Assembly (NCBI GenBank): GCA_009379955.1
Contig: WHST01000025.1
Coordinates: 1 to 61,316, forward strand
Source: Streptosporangiales bacterium
GTDB lineage: Bacteria > Actinomycetota > Actinomycetes > Streptosporangiales > WHST01
Length of the DNA stretch: 61,316 nucleotides
Direction of reading: 5' to 3'
The notes beneath the pieces were generated by a model. That model saw nothing but the letters and a program-made list of their open reading frames with translations. It searched no databases and had not been told where the DNA came from. A program made the position numbers and the translations under genes. How positions within the stretch are numbered: the first letter of the stretch is position 1; every line of letters begins with the position of its first letter. Shown here in pieces: positions 51,091-59,044 of the stretch.

Positions 51091-51825
51091 CTAGTCCGTG
51101 GAGCTGAGGCCGCGGAACTCCTGGACGCGCTCGGGCTGGTCGGTGGGGAGGTCGACGCGGCCGTAGAGCCAGAGCATCAGGCCCGCCGCCGTGCCGGTGA
51201 CCGTGGGCGGGCCGTCCGCGCGCGGCGCCCACAGCAGCGCGGCGCCGGGGTCGGCCTGGGAGACCGTCCACGAGGATCCGGTGTCGGTCGCGGTGAGGAC
51301 GAGCGGGCCGGACAGGGAGCGGCCGAGCCGCTGCACGTCGTCGGCGTCGGCCAGGGAACAGGTGAGGAACTCCTCGACCGCGTCGGCCGCCGCGTCGGGC
51401 CGCACCGTCCAGGCCGCACCCGCGGCGTCGGCGGCATCCCAGTGGTGCACCGCGGTCTCCTGCACCTGGTGCCTGGTGATGAAGCCGACGTCCTGACGGT
51501 CGGGGAACCAGGTCCACACGGGCGTGTCCTGGTCCGCGGCGCGGAGCACGTCGACGAGGTCGACGGCGCCCCGCTCGAACGCGGCGACGAGATCGCCCCT
51601 CTCCGGACGCTGCGGTCGATCGGCCTCGTCGGGCGGCGCGGCCAGCCGCTCGGCGGCGATCGTCCGCCAGAACCAGTGCACCTCGGTCAGGTGCCAGACC
51701 AGGTCGGCGACGTCCCAGTCGGGACAGTGCGTGACGGGGGCGTCCAGGTTGCCGCGGACGGCGTCGGCGAAGCCGCCGGAGTGGTGGGCGATCGCGGTGA
51801 CACACGCGTCAGTGGAGAGGGTCAT
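51091..51825 (-). CDS. mycothiol-dependent maleylpyruvate isomerase-like (DinB-fold) protein
   Basis: The 244-aa protein has the MDMPI N-terminal DinB-like domain, with the motifs CPDWDVADLVWHLTEVHWFW and QVQETAVHHWDAADAAG carrying the three probable metal His residues, and a C-terminal domain ending in MLWLYGR. Relatives use mycothiol, the actinobacterial thiol, on maleylpyruvate or other electrophiles. Substrate is not predictable. The start is the ATG at 51825. It diverges from an MFS transporter gene. Confidence 0.82.
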   Translation of the reverse strand: MTLSTDACVTAIAHHSGGFADAVRGNLDAPVTHCPDWDVADLVWHLTEVHWFWRTIAAERLAAPPDEADRPQRPERGDLVAAFERGAVDLVDVLRAADQDTPVWTWFPDRQDVGFITRHQVQETAVHHWDAADAAGAAWTVRPDAAADAVEEFLTCSLADADDVQRLGRSLSGPLVLTATDTGSSWTVSQADPGAALLWAPRADGPPTVTGTAAGLMLWLYGRVDLPTDQPERVQEFRGLSSTD

Positions 51826-51929
51826 GGCGCTCACCCTAGGGACGGGCGCGGACGTCGGCACCCGGATTCCCTCCGGGCCGCCACCTTCCGGCGGCGCCGA
51901 GATCATGCACCATGTAGCGTCGGACCCTG

Positions 51930-53111
51930 GTGAGGACGACACGAGCGGTACAGGTGGCGCTGATCGTCTCGTGCCAGAGCCTGCAGGGCCTCACGTTCGG
52001 CGCGGTCGCGCTGTTCCTGCCGCTCATCAGGCACGACGTCGGCCTCACGTTCTCCGAGGCCGGCACGCTCGCGGTGGCGTCGCAGATCGTGTACGCGGCG
52101 ATGCAGGTGCCGTCGGGCTACCTCGCGGACAGGTACGGGCCTAAGCGGCTGTTCGTCGTCGGGCTGCTCGGGGTCAACACGCTGTCGCTGGTGTTCGCGT
52201 CGCTCGACTCGTACGTCCTGCTGCTCGCGAACCTCACCCTGTACGGCTTCTTCAGGTCGCTGGTGTTCGCGCCCGGCCTGCTGCTCATCAGCGAGCAGTT
52301 CCCGCCGAACAGGCGCGCCACGGGCATGGGGCTGTACGTCGCGGGCGGGTTCACGTCCAACATCGTGCTCAGCTCCCTCGGCCCGATCCTCGTCGGTCCG
52401 CTGGGCTGGCGGCTGCTCTTCGTCCTCTTCTCCGTCGGCGGCCTGCTCGTCGTCGCGGTGTTCGTGAAGCTCGGCAGCGGCACGCGCAAGGACGGCTCCG
52501 CTGCGCCGGTGAGCATCAGGGAGCTGCCGCGGCTGCTGCGCCACCCGGTCATGTGGTTCGCCGGCGTCGTGCAGTTCGTCCGGCTCGCCGTCGTCACCGC
52601 GATGAACTTCTGGCTGCCGACGTACCTCGTCGTCGACAAGGGCTTCTCGCTGCAGAGCGCGGGCCTCGTCGTGGCGCTCGGCGCGCTGGTGACGGCGCCG
52701 GCCAACTCGCTCGGCGGGTACCTCTCGGACCGGCTGGGCAGGCCGGTGCTCGTCGTCGCGACCTCGGTGACGGCGATCGCCGTCACCCTCGTGCTGCTGG
52801 CCAACGTGCACGCGCCGCCGCTGGTGGTGACGGTCGTGGCCGTCCAGGCGATCTTCGTCCAGTTCTACTTCGGCCCGCTCTTCAGCATCCCGATCCGCGT
52901 CCTCGGCACCCGCACGGCCGGCCTCGCGAGCGGGTTCTCGAACGGCTGCGCCAACCTCGGCGGGCTGACGTTCGCGTACACGTTCGGCGTGGTGAAGGAC
53001 ACGACGGGCTCGTTCGCCGCCGGCCTGTACGCGCTCGCGGGCTGCTGCGTGGTCTCCCTGGCGGCCACCGCCGTCCTGGCCCGCCTCATCCGCCCGCGGC
53101 CGGGGGCGTGA
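51930..53111 (+). CDS. major facilitator superfamily transporter
   Basis: The 393-aa protein has 12 predicted helices and the MFS loop 2-3 motif (GYLADRYGPKRL), repeated weakly after helix 8 (GYLSDRLGRPVL). Family-level pattern fits sugar-acid, aromatic acid or drug transporters. It stands alone, divergent from the mycothiol-type isomerase. The GTG at 51930 has little ribosome-site support, so the true start could be slightly different. Confidence 0.82.
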   Translation: MRTTRAVQVALIVSCQSLQGLTFGAVALFLPLIRHDVGLTFSEAGTLAVASQIVYAAMQVPSGYLADRYGPKRLFVVGLLGVNTLSLVFASLDSYVLLLANLTLYGFFRSLVFAPGLLLISEQFPPNRRATGMGLYVAGGFTSNIVLSSLGPILVGPLGWRLLFVLFSVGGLLVVAVFVKLGSGTRKDGSAAPVSIRELPRLLRHPVMWFAGVVQFVRLAVVTAMNFWLPTYLVVDKGFSLQSAGLVVALGALVTAPANSLGGYLSDRLGRPVLVVATSVTAIAVTLVLLANVHAPPLVVTVVAVQAIFVQFYFGPLFSIPIRVLGTRTAGLASGFSNGCANLGGLTFAYTFGVVKDTTGSFAAGLYALAGCCVVSLAATAVLARLIRPRPGA

Positions 53112-53124
53112 CCCGGTGCCCCCT

Positions 53125-53178
53125 CCCCACGTGGACGCTTCGTATGGGCCATAGCCAAGACAAGGCGCCCACGTGGGG
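53125..53178. terminator. hairpin between convergent MFS and LacI genes
   Basis: CCCCACGTGG at 53125-53134 pairs with CCACGTGGGG at 53169-53178, extended inward by GC pairs with one bulge. It lies 13 bases after the MFS stop and 26 bases after the LacI-type stop. Confidence 0.6.
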
Positions 53179-53204
53179 TCGGGTCGCTGGGGCGGGGCGC
53201 TGGG

Positions 53205-54221
53205 TCAGGCCGGCCCCGGCGGCGCAGTGGAGGCGCGGATCACCAGGTGGACGGGGAGGGTGATCGTCTTCGGCGGACCCGGTGTGCCGTCGAGCTGCTG
53301 GAGCAGCAGCCGGGCGGCCTCGGCGCCGAGCTCGTGGTGCGGCACGTGGATGCTCGTCAGCGGTGGGTCGACCTCGTCGAGGAACGGCATGTCGTTGTAG
53401 CCCACCACCGAGACGTCGGCGGGGCACCGCAGGCCGTGGGCGCGGACGGCCCGCAGCGCGCCGAGGGCGATCAGGTCGTTGCCGGCGACGACTCCGGTCG
53501 GGGCGGCGCCATGCTCCAGGGCACCGCGCATCGCGTCCTCGCCCGCGCGGATGGAGTACGACGAGCACGCCACCACGGTTCCGTCGACCTGGCGGGCGGT
53601 GACCGCCTGGCGGAACGCACGCGCACGGCTCGCGCCGGTCGACAGCGCGGCGGGACCGGCCAGGTGCAGGAGGCGCCGGTGACCGAGGTCGGCGAGATGG
53701 TCGACCGCGGCGGCGATCCCCGCGGCGTCGTCGCCGGTCACGACGGGATAGAGCGGACGCTCCGTGCCCCGGTTGACCAGGACTGCGCGCACACCGCGCT
53801 CGTGCGCCGCCTGCAGGAGCGGGTGCTCGCGCCGTCCCGTCGCGAGGATGAGGCCGTCGACGTGCCGGCCGAGCAGGGCCTCGAACCGTGACGTCTCCTG
53901 CGCGTCGTCGTTGTCGGTGTTCGCGATGAGTGCTGTGTAGTCACGTGCCGACAGGGCGGTCTCGATCCCGCGGACGATCGGCGGGAAGAGCGGGTTGGTG
54001 AGGTCGGGGATGAGCACGCCCACCGTGTGCGACCTGCTGGTGCGCAGTCCCCGCGCCATCGTGTTGGGCGTGTAGCCGAGCTCCCTGGCCGCGAGCAGCA
54101 CCCGGCGCGCGGTCGCCGCGTTGACGAGCCCGCTGGTGTCCGGGTTGAGGGCGCGCGACGCCGTCGCCTTGTGCACGCCCGCCGCCCTGGCGACGTCCGA
54201 CATGGTCGGCCGACTGCTCAT
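53205..54221 (-). CDS. LacI-family transcriptional regulator
   Basis: The 338-aa repressor has the LacI helix-turn-helix (TMSDVARAAGVHKATASRAL) with a hinge helix, and a periplasmic-binding-like effector domain ending in HELGAEAARLLLQQLDG. Such repressors respond to sugars or sugar acids. The ATG at 54221 is the true start; the upstream extension is spurious. Two operator-like sites, at 54257 and 54324, lie in the intergenic region and probably serve this gene and the divergent dehydrogenase-M24-E1 operon. Confidence 0.85.
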   Translation of the reverse strand: MSSRPTMSDVARAAGVHKATASRALNPDTSGLVNAATARRVLLAARELGYTPNTMARGLRTSRSHTVGVLIPDLTNPLFPPIVRGIETALSARDYTALIANTDNDDAQETSRFEALLGRHVDGLILATGRREHPLLQAAHERGVRAVLVNRGTERPLYPVVTGDDAAGIAAAVDHLADLGHRRLLHLAGPAALSTGASRARAFRQAVTARQVDGTVVACSSYSIRAGEDAMRGALEHGAAPTGVVAGNDLIALGALRAVRAHGLRCPADVSVVGYNDMPFLDEVDPPLTSIHVPHHELGAEAARLLLQQLDGTPGPPKTITLPVHLVIRASTAPPGPA

Positions 54222-54256
54222 GGGGCCAGCGTAGGGACCGGTGATGCGGCGGACAA

Positions 54257-54267
54257 CAACCGATCGC
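54257..54267. promoter_or_regulatory. LacI-type operator 1
   Basis: CAACCGATCGC, read on the other strand, matches the site at 54324-54334 at 10 of 11 bases. It lies 35 bases upstream of the LacI-type start and fits autorepression. Confidence 0.5.
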
Positions 54268-54323
54268 AGCGCTCTTTTGCCCGTGCGGATTGACAATCGC
54301 GGCGCCTAGCGGTCAGGATCATA

Positions 54324-54335
54324 GCAATCGGTTGC
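54324..54335. promoter_or_regulatory. LacI-type operator 2
   Basis: GCAATCGGTTGC is a near-palindrome of the kind bound by LacI-family repressors (centre C-G flanked by inverted GCAA/TTGC). It lies 28 bases before the 54364 start. Confidence 0.55.
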
Positions 54336-54363
54336 AGTAGTCCGCGGACTCGAGGAGATGGTG

Positions 54364-55311
54364 ATGGCGAACGTCCCCGGCGAGTCACCCCGGATCGGCT
54401 GGATCGGCACCGGCCGGATGGGCTATGCGATGGTCGAGCGACTGCTCGCCGCCGGTCACGACGTGGCCGTCTACAACCGCACCAGGTCCAAGGCCGAGCC
54501 GCTCGTGGGCAGCGGCGCGCGGCTCGTCGACCACCCCGTCGAGCTGGCCGACCGCGACGTCGTGTTCGCCATGGTCTCGGCGTCCGCCGACCTCGAGGCG
54601 GTCACGACGGGTGATGGCGGCGTGCTGACCGACCCCGACGCGAACCCCGGTGTGCTCGTCGACTGCTCCACGGTCTCCGCCGAGGTGTCGGCGGCGGTAC
54701 GCGCCGAGGCGGCCAAGGGCAGGACCGACTTCCTCGCCGCGCCGGTCAGCGGCAACCCCAACGCCGTCGCCGCCGGGCGGCTGACCCTCGCGGTGTCCGG
54801 CCCCCGGCCGGTGTACGACCAGGTCGAACCGCTGCTGCAGATCCTCGGTCGCGGGGTCACCTACGTCGGCGAGGGCGAGGTGGCACGGCTGGTGAAGATC
54901 TGCCACAACGTCGTCCTCGGTGTCATGACCCAGGCACTGGCCGAGGTCACCCTGCTCGCCGAGCAGGGCGGCACCACCCGCGCCGCGTTCCTGGCGTTCC
55001 TCAACGACTCGGTGCTCGGCTCGACGTTCAGCAGGTACAAGACGCCCGCGTTCGTCAACCTCGACTTCACGCCGACCTTCACGGCGCCGCTGCTGCGCAA
55101 GGACCTCGAGCTCGGCCTCGCCGCCGCGCGCGAGGCCGGCATGCCGATGCCGCTGGCGGCGGCGACCGCGCAGCTCGTCACGGCGGTCATCGGCGCGGGC
55201 CACACCGACGAGGACTTCGCCACCCTGCTGCTCGAACAGGCCCGTTCGTCCGGCATGACGCTGGAGCCCGAGGGCGTCGACGTCGACGACGGGCTGGGAA
55301 GCACGCCATGA
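54364..55311 (+). CDS. NAD(P)-dependent 3-hydroxyisobutyrate/2-hydroxy-3-oxopropionate dehydrogenase-like
   Basis: The 315-aa beta-hydroxyacid dehydrogenase has the Rossmann motif GWIGTGRMGYAM, DCSTVSAEV, the substrate loop FLAAPVSGNPNA, and the catalytic Lys in VKICHNVVLG. Family members oxidise 3-hydroxyisobutyrate or reduce tartronate semialdehyde. The ATG at 54364 has GAGGAG at six bases, better than the ATG at 54358. It is the first gene of an apparent LacI-regulated operon with the M24 and E1 genes. Confidence 0.86.
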   Translation: MANVPGESPRIGWIGTGRMGYAMVERLLAAGHDVAVYNRTRSKAEPLVGSGARLVDHPVELADRDVVFAMVSASADLEAVTTGDGGVLTDPDANPGVLVDCSTVSAEVSAAVRAEAAKGRTDFLAAPVSGNPNAVAAGRLTLAVSGPRPVYDQVEPLLQILGRGVTYVGEGEVARLVKICHNVVLGVMTQALAEVTLLAEQGGTTRAAFLAFLNDSVLGSTFSRYKTPAFVNLDFTPTFTAPLLRKDLELGLAAAREAGMPMPLAAATAQLVTAVIGAGHTDEDFATLLLEQARSSGMTLEPEGVDVDDGLGSTP

Positions 55312-55417
55312 CTGTGTTCCCCGCCGACCTCCGCCGCTCCGCTCCTCGCTCAGGCGCGCATAGCGTCGAGGGTGCAGGTTCCGTCATCGCTGCGATGCTC
55401 ACTACGGAGGACGGCTC

Positions 55418-56668
55418 TTGACGCTTGCCGAAGGTCGCCCGATACCGGCGCCGGGTCACGGCGGCGTCGACTACGAGCAGCGCGTCGACTTCGACCGGCT
55501 GCGGGCGTACCGGCTGGCACGCGCGCGGGAGTCGCTGGCGGGCAGCGACTGCGGCGCGTTCCTCCTCTTCGACTTCTACAACATCCGCTACGTCACGCAG
55601 ACCTGGATCGGCGGCGCGCTCGGCGACAAGATGACGCGCTACGCGCTGCTCGTCCGTGACGAGGAGCCGGTGCTCTGGGACTTCGGGTCGGCGGCGCGCC
55701 ACCACCAGCTGTACTCGCCGTGGCTCGAGCCGGAGAACTGCCGCGCGGGCATGCTCGGCCTGCGCGGCGCGATCGCGCCGGACGCCGGGCTGATGGAGTC
55801 GGCGGTCACCCAGATCAAGGCGATGCTCACCGAAGCCGGCGTGGCCGACGCGCCCGTCGGCGTCGACATCGTCGAGCCGCCGTTCCTCTTCGAGATGCAG
55901 CGGCAGGGGCTCACCGTCCTCGACGCGCAGCAGCTCATGCTCGACGCCAGGCAGATCAAGTCCGGCGACGAGATCATGCTGCTCTCCCAGGCCTGCGCGA
56001 TGGTCGACGGCGTCTACCAGGACATCGTCGAGGCGCTGAAGCCGGGCGTGCGCGAGAACGAGATCGTCGCGCTCGCGAACAAGCGGCTGTACGAGATGGG
56101 CTCCGACCAGGTCGAGGCGATCAACGCGGTGTCGGGCGAGCGCTGCAACCCGCACCCGCACAACTTCTCCGACCGCATCATCCGGCCCGGCGACCAGGCG
56201 TTCTTCGACATCATCCAGTCGTACAACGGCTACCGCACCTGCTACTACCGCACGTTCAGCGTCGGCAGCGCGACCGACCCGCAGCGCGACGCCTACGTCC
56301 GCGCGCGCGAGTGGATGGACGCCGCGATCGAGGCCGTCAAGCCGGGCGTCGGCACCGACGAGATCGCGCGGCTCTGGCCGGCGGCGACGGAGTTCGGGTT
56401 CGCCGACGAGATGGCCGCGTTCGGCCTGCAGTTCGGGCACGGCGTCGGCCTCGGGCTGCACGAGCGGCCGATCATCTCGCGGCTCAACAGCCTCGCGAAC
56501 CCGATCGAGATCCGCAGCGGCATGGTGTTCGCGCTCGAGACGTACTGCCCGGCGTCCGACGGCTTCTCCGCCGCGAGGATCGAGGAGGAGGTCGTGGTGA
56601 CCGACACGGGCACGCACGTGATCACGAGGTTCCCCGCGCAGGACCTCTTCGTGGCGAATCCGTACTGA
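55418..56668 (+). CDS. M24-family (creatinase/Xaa-Pro-like) protein with altered metal site
   Basis: The 416-aa protein has the creatinase N-terminal domain and the pita-bread catalytic domain. Of the five metal ligands of M24 peptidases, the first Asp is D264 (AFFDI), but the second, 11 residues later, is Cys275 (YRTCYYRTF). The His (FGHGVGLG) and two Glu positions (ALETYC, RIEEEVVV) remain. Creatinase, DddP and related C-N or C-S cleaving enzymes also depart from the peptidase ligand set, so a hydrolase or lyase acting on a small metabolite is more likely than a peptidase. The TTG start follows GGAGG. Confidence 0.78.
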   Translation: MTLAEGRPIPAPGHGGVDYEQRVDFDRLRAYRLARARESLAGSDCGAFLLFDFYNIRYVTQTWIGGALGDKMTRYALLVRDEEPVLWDFGSAARHHQLYSPWLEPENCRAGMLGLRGAIAPDAGLMESAVTQIKAMLTEAGVADAPVGVDIVEPPFLFEMQRQGLTVLDAQQLMLDARQIKSGDEIMLLSQACAMVDGVYQDIVEALKPGVRENEIVALANKRLYEMGSDQVEAINAVSGERCNPHPHNFSDRIIRPGDQAFFDIIQSYNGYRTCYYRTFSVGSATDPQRDAYVRAREWMDAAIEAVKPGVGTDEIARLWPAATEFGFADEMAAFGLQFGHGVGLGLHERPIISRLNSLANPIEIRSGMVFALETYCPASDGFSAARIEEEVVVTDTGTHVITRFPAQDLFVANPY

Positions 56669-56684
56669 ACATCGGGGAGTGAGA

Positions 56685-57698
56685 ATGACGACGACGAGCC
56701 GGGCGGACGGGGCGGCAACGCTCACCACCGAGGAGCGGCTGGCGATGTACCGGCTGCTCGTCGAGCTGCGCCACTTCGAGAAGCGTGCCTACGACCTGTT
56801 CCTGCAGAACCTCGTGAAGGGCACGAGCCACCTGTCGATCGGCCAGGAGGCCATCGCGGCGGCGTTCGGCGTCGCCATGCGCGCAGACGACTACACGTTC
56901 GCGACGTACCGCGGGCACGCGCACACCCTCGCGCGCGGCGTGCCGATGACACCTGTGCTGGCCGAGCTGCTCGGCAGGGACAACGGCCTGATGGCCGGCA
57001 AGGGCGGCTCGATGCACCTGACGAGCGTCGAGCACGGGATGATGGGCTCGTACGCGATCATCGGCGCGCACCTGCCGATCGCGTGCGGCGCGGCATGGAG
57101 TGCCCAGTACCGCGACAGCGGGCAGGTCGCGGTCTGCTTCTTCGGCGACGGCACGACCAACATCGGCGCGTTCCACGAGGCGCTGAACTTCGCCGCGGTC
57201 TGGAAGCTGCCCGTCGTGTTCGTCTGCGAGAACAACCTCTACATGGAGTACACGCCGATCGGCGACGTCACGGCGGTGCCGCGGCCCGCGGCCGACCGCG
57301 CGTCGTCGTACGGCCTCGAACCGATCGTGGTCGACGGCAACGACCCCGACGCCGTCCACGCGGTCGCCGCCACCGCGCTCGCCCGCGCGCGAGCCGGCGA
57401 GGGGCCGTCGCTCGTCGAGGCGCTGACGTACCGGCACGGCGGCCACTCCCGCGCGGATCCGGGCAAGTACCGGCCGGACGAGGAGGTCGCCGCCTGGCTC
57501 GCGCGCGACCCGGTCCCGATGTACCGGCAGCGGCTGGTCACCGACGGGGTCGAGGAGCACGTGCTCGACGACATCGACGACGCCGTGCACGCCGCCGTCG
57601 ACCTGGCGACCGAGGAGGCCAAGGCGGGCGGCACACCGGGCGAGGGCCTGCTGATGACGGACGTGTGGGCGGATGGAGGCTCGTCATGGCGCAACTGA
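56685..57698 (+). CDS. ThDP-dependent dehydrogenase E1 alpha subunit
   Basis: The 337-aa protein is an E1 alpha of the pyruvate/acetoin/branched-chain 2-oxoacid dehydrogenase type. ThDP and Mg binding: FGDGTTNIGAFHEALNFA, then CENNLYMEY; the phosphorylation-loop region HGGHSRADPGKYRP is also present. The ATG at 56685 follows GGGGAG; a GTG six bases earlier is less good. E1 beta follows after 61 bases. It resembles the alpha half of the fused E1 at 20256. No E2/E3 genes accompany it. Confidence 0.87.
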   Translation: MTTTSRADGAATLTTEERLAMYRLLVELRHFEKRAYDLFLQNLVKGTSHLSIGQEAIAAAFGVAMRADDYTFATYRGHAHTLARGVPMTPVLAELLGRDNGLMAGKGGSMHLTSVEHGMMGSYAIIGAHLPIACGAAWSAQYRDSGQVAVCFFGDGTTNIGAFHEALNFAAVWKLPVVFVCENNLYMEYTPIGDVTAVPRPAADRASSYGLEPIVVDGNDPDAVHAVAATALARARAGEGPSLVEALTYRHGGHSRADPGKYRPDEEVAAWLARDPVPMYRQRLVTDGVEEHVLDDIDDAVHAAVDLATEEAKAGGTPGEGLLMTDVWADGGSSWRN

Positions 57699-57759
57699 CG
57701 CGTCCGGTAGGCGACATCGTCTGGGTGTACGCCCGAGCGAGCCGAAGGGGTGGGCGTTC

Positions 57760-58734
57760 ATGACACTCACCTACAGAGAGGCCATCGCGCGGGGCATCGC
57801 GCAGGAGATGCGGCGCGACGAGAACGTCGTGTTCCTCGGCGAGGACGTCGCGGCCGCCGGCGGCGTGTTCAAGGGCACGGTCGGGCTGCTCGAGGAGTTC
57901 GGCCCGCGGCGCGTGCGCGACACCCCGATCAGCGAACAGGCGATCCTCGGTGCCGCGATGGGTGCCGCGATGACCGGCCTGCGGCCGATCGCCGAGATCA
58001 TGTTCAGCGACTTCTTCGCGGTCTGCTGGGACATCGTGGCCAACGAGATCGCCAAGACCAGGTACATGACGAACGGGCAGATCTCGCTTCCCCTGGTCAT
58101 CAGGTCAGGCAACGGCGGCGGCCTGCGCTTCGGCGCGCAGCACTCGCAGAGCGTCGAGAACTGGGCGATGGCCGTGCCCGGCATCAAGGTCGTCGTCCCG
58201 TCGAACCCGCGCGACGTCGTGGGCCTGATGTCCGCCGCCGTACGCGACCCCGACCCGGTCGTGCTGCTGGAGGAGAAGGGCCTCTACGCGACGAAGCAGG
58301 ACGTGCCCGACGGCGAGATCGTCGACGAGCTGGGCAAGGCGACCGTCCTGCGCGAGGGCGACGACGCGACGCTCGTCGCGCTCGGCAGCATGGTGCCCAA
58401 GACCGTCGCGGCGGCCGAGGAGCTCGCCGCCGTCGGCCTCGAGTGCACCGTCGTCGACGTCCGAAGTCTCGTCCCGCTCGACACCGCGACCCTGCTCCGC
58501 GAGATCAGCCGCACGGGTCGCCTGTTCACCGTCGAGGCCAACCCGCGGCTGTGCGGATGGGGTGCGGAGCTCGTCTCCGTCGTCGCCGACGAGATCTTCA
58601 CCGACCTCGACGGCCCGCTCGTCCGCATCACGACACCCCACATCCCGCTGCCGGCCGCCGACGCCTTGGAGGACCTGGCGCTCCCGTCGGTCGAACGCAT
58701 CGTCGACACCGTCCACAAGTCCATGACCACCTGA
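57760..58734 (+). CDS. ThDP-dependent dehydrogenase E1 beta subunit
   Basis: The 324-aa E1 beta has the transketolase pyrimidine domain (VFLGEDVAAAGGVFKGT, RVRDTPISEQAILGAA) and the C-terminal domain with GLECTVVDVRSLVPLDTATL. It forms a heterotetramer with E1 alpha. The ATG at 57760 follows AAGGGG; the frame's earlier start has no support. Downstream there is no gene for over 300 bases, only a palindromic array. As no E2 is encoded, the complex must borrow one or react with another acceptor. Confidence 0.87.
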   Translation: MTLTYREAIARGIAQEMRRDENVVFLGEDVAAAGGVFKGTVGLLEEFGPRRVRDTPISEQAILGAAMGAAMTGLRPIAEIMFSDFFAVCWDIVANEIAKTRYMTNGQISLPLVIRSGNGGGLRFGAQHSQSVENWAMAVPGIKVVVPSNPRDVVGLMSAAVRDPDPVVLLEEKGLYATKQDVPDGEIVDELGKATVLREGDDATLVALGSMVPKTVAAAEELAAVGLECTVVDVRSLVPLDTATLLREISRTGRLFTVEANPRLCGWGAELVSVVADEIFTDLDGPLVRITTPHIPLPAADALEDLALPSVERIVDTVHKSMTT

Positions 58735-58839
58735 GCGCCCGCTCGCGTTATACCCGCCCCTGCCCGGCGGCGTCGGTGCATCCCCCCGCACCGGCGCCGC
58801 CGCCATGTCGTGGGTGCATCGCGGGGGCGGGCGGAACCC

Positions 58840-59044
58840 GTGAGGGTGCCCCTCACCGCACCCTGACACGGTGAGGGTGCCCTTCACGGGTGCGCTGACG
58901 CGGTGAGGGTGCCCTTCACGGTGGGCTGACGCGGTGAGGGTGCCCCTCACGGTGGGCTGACGCGGTGAGGGTGCCCCTCACGGTGGGCTGACGCGGTGAG
59001 GGTGCCCCTCACGGGTGGGAGGACACGGTGAGGGTGCCCCTCAC
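58840..59044. repeat. tandem array of seven palindromic 17-bp units with 31-32 bp period
   Basis: Units GTGAGGG-TGC-CCYTCAC begin at 58840, 58871, 58903, 58934, 58965, 58996 and 59028. Each is a near-perfect palindrome, separated by 14-15 bases that are largely GGGCTGACGCG- or GGGAGGACACG-like. The last unit contains the stop codon of the minus-strand monooxygenase gene. It fills the gap between the convergent E1 beta and monooxygenase genes, in which nothing else is visible. It probably terminates transcription and arose by unit duplication. Confidence 0.85.

Noticed and set aside
58840-59044. Possible CRISPR array (regular repeats with a 31-32 bp period)
   Set aside because: The segments between repeats are nearly identical to each other rather than unique spacers, are only 14-15 bases long, and no cas gene is present.
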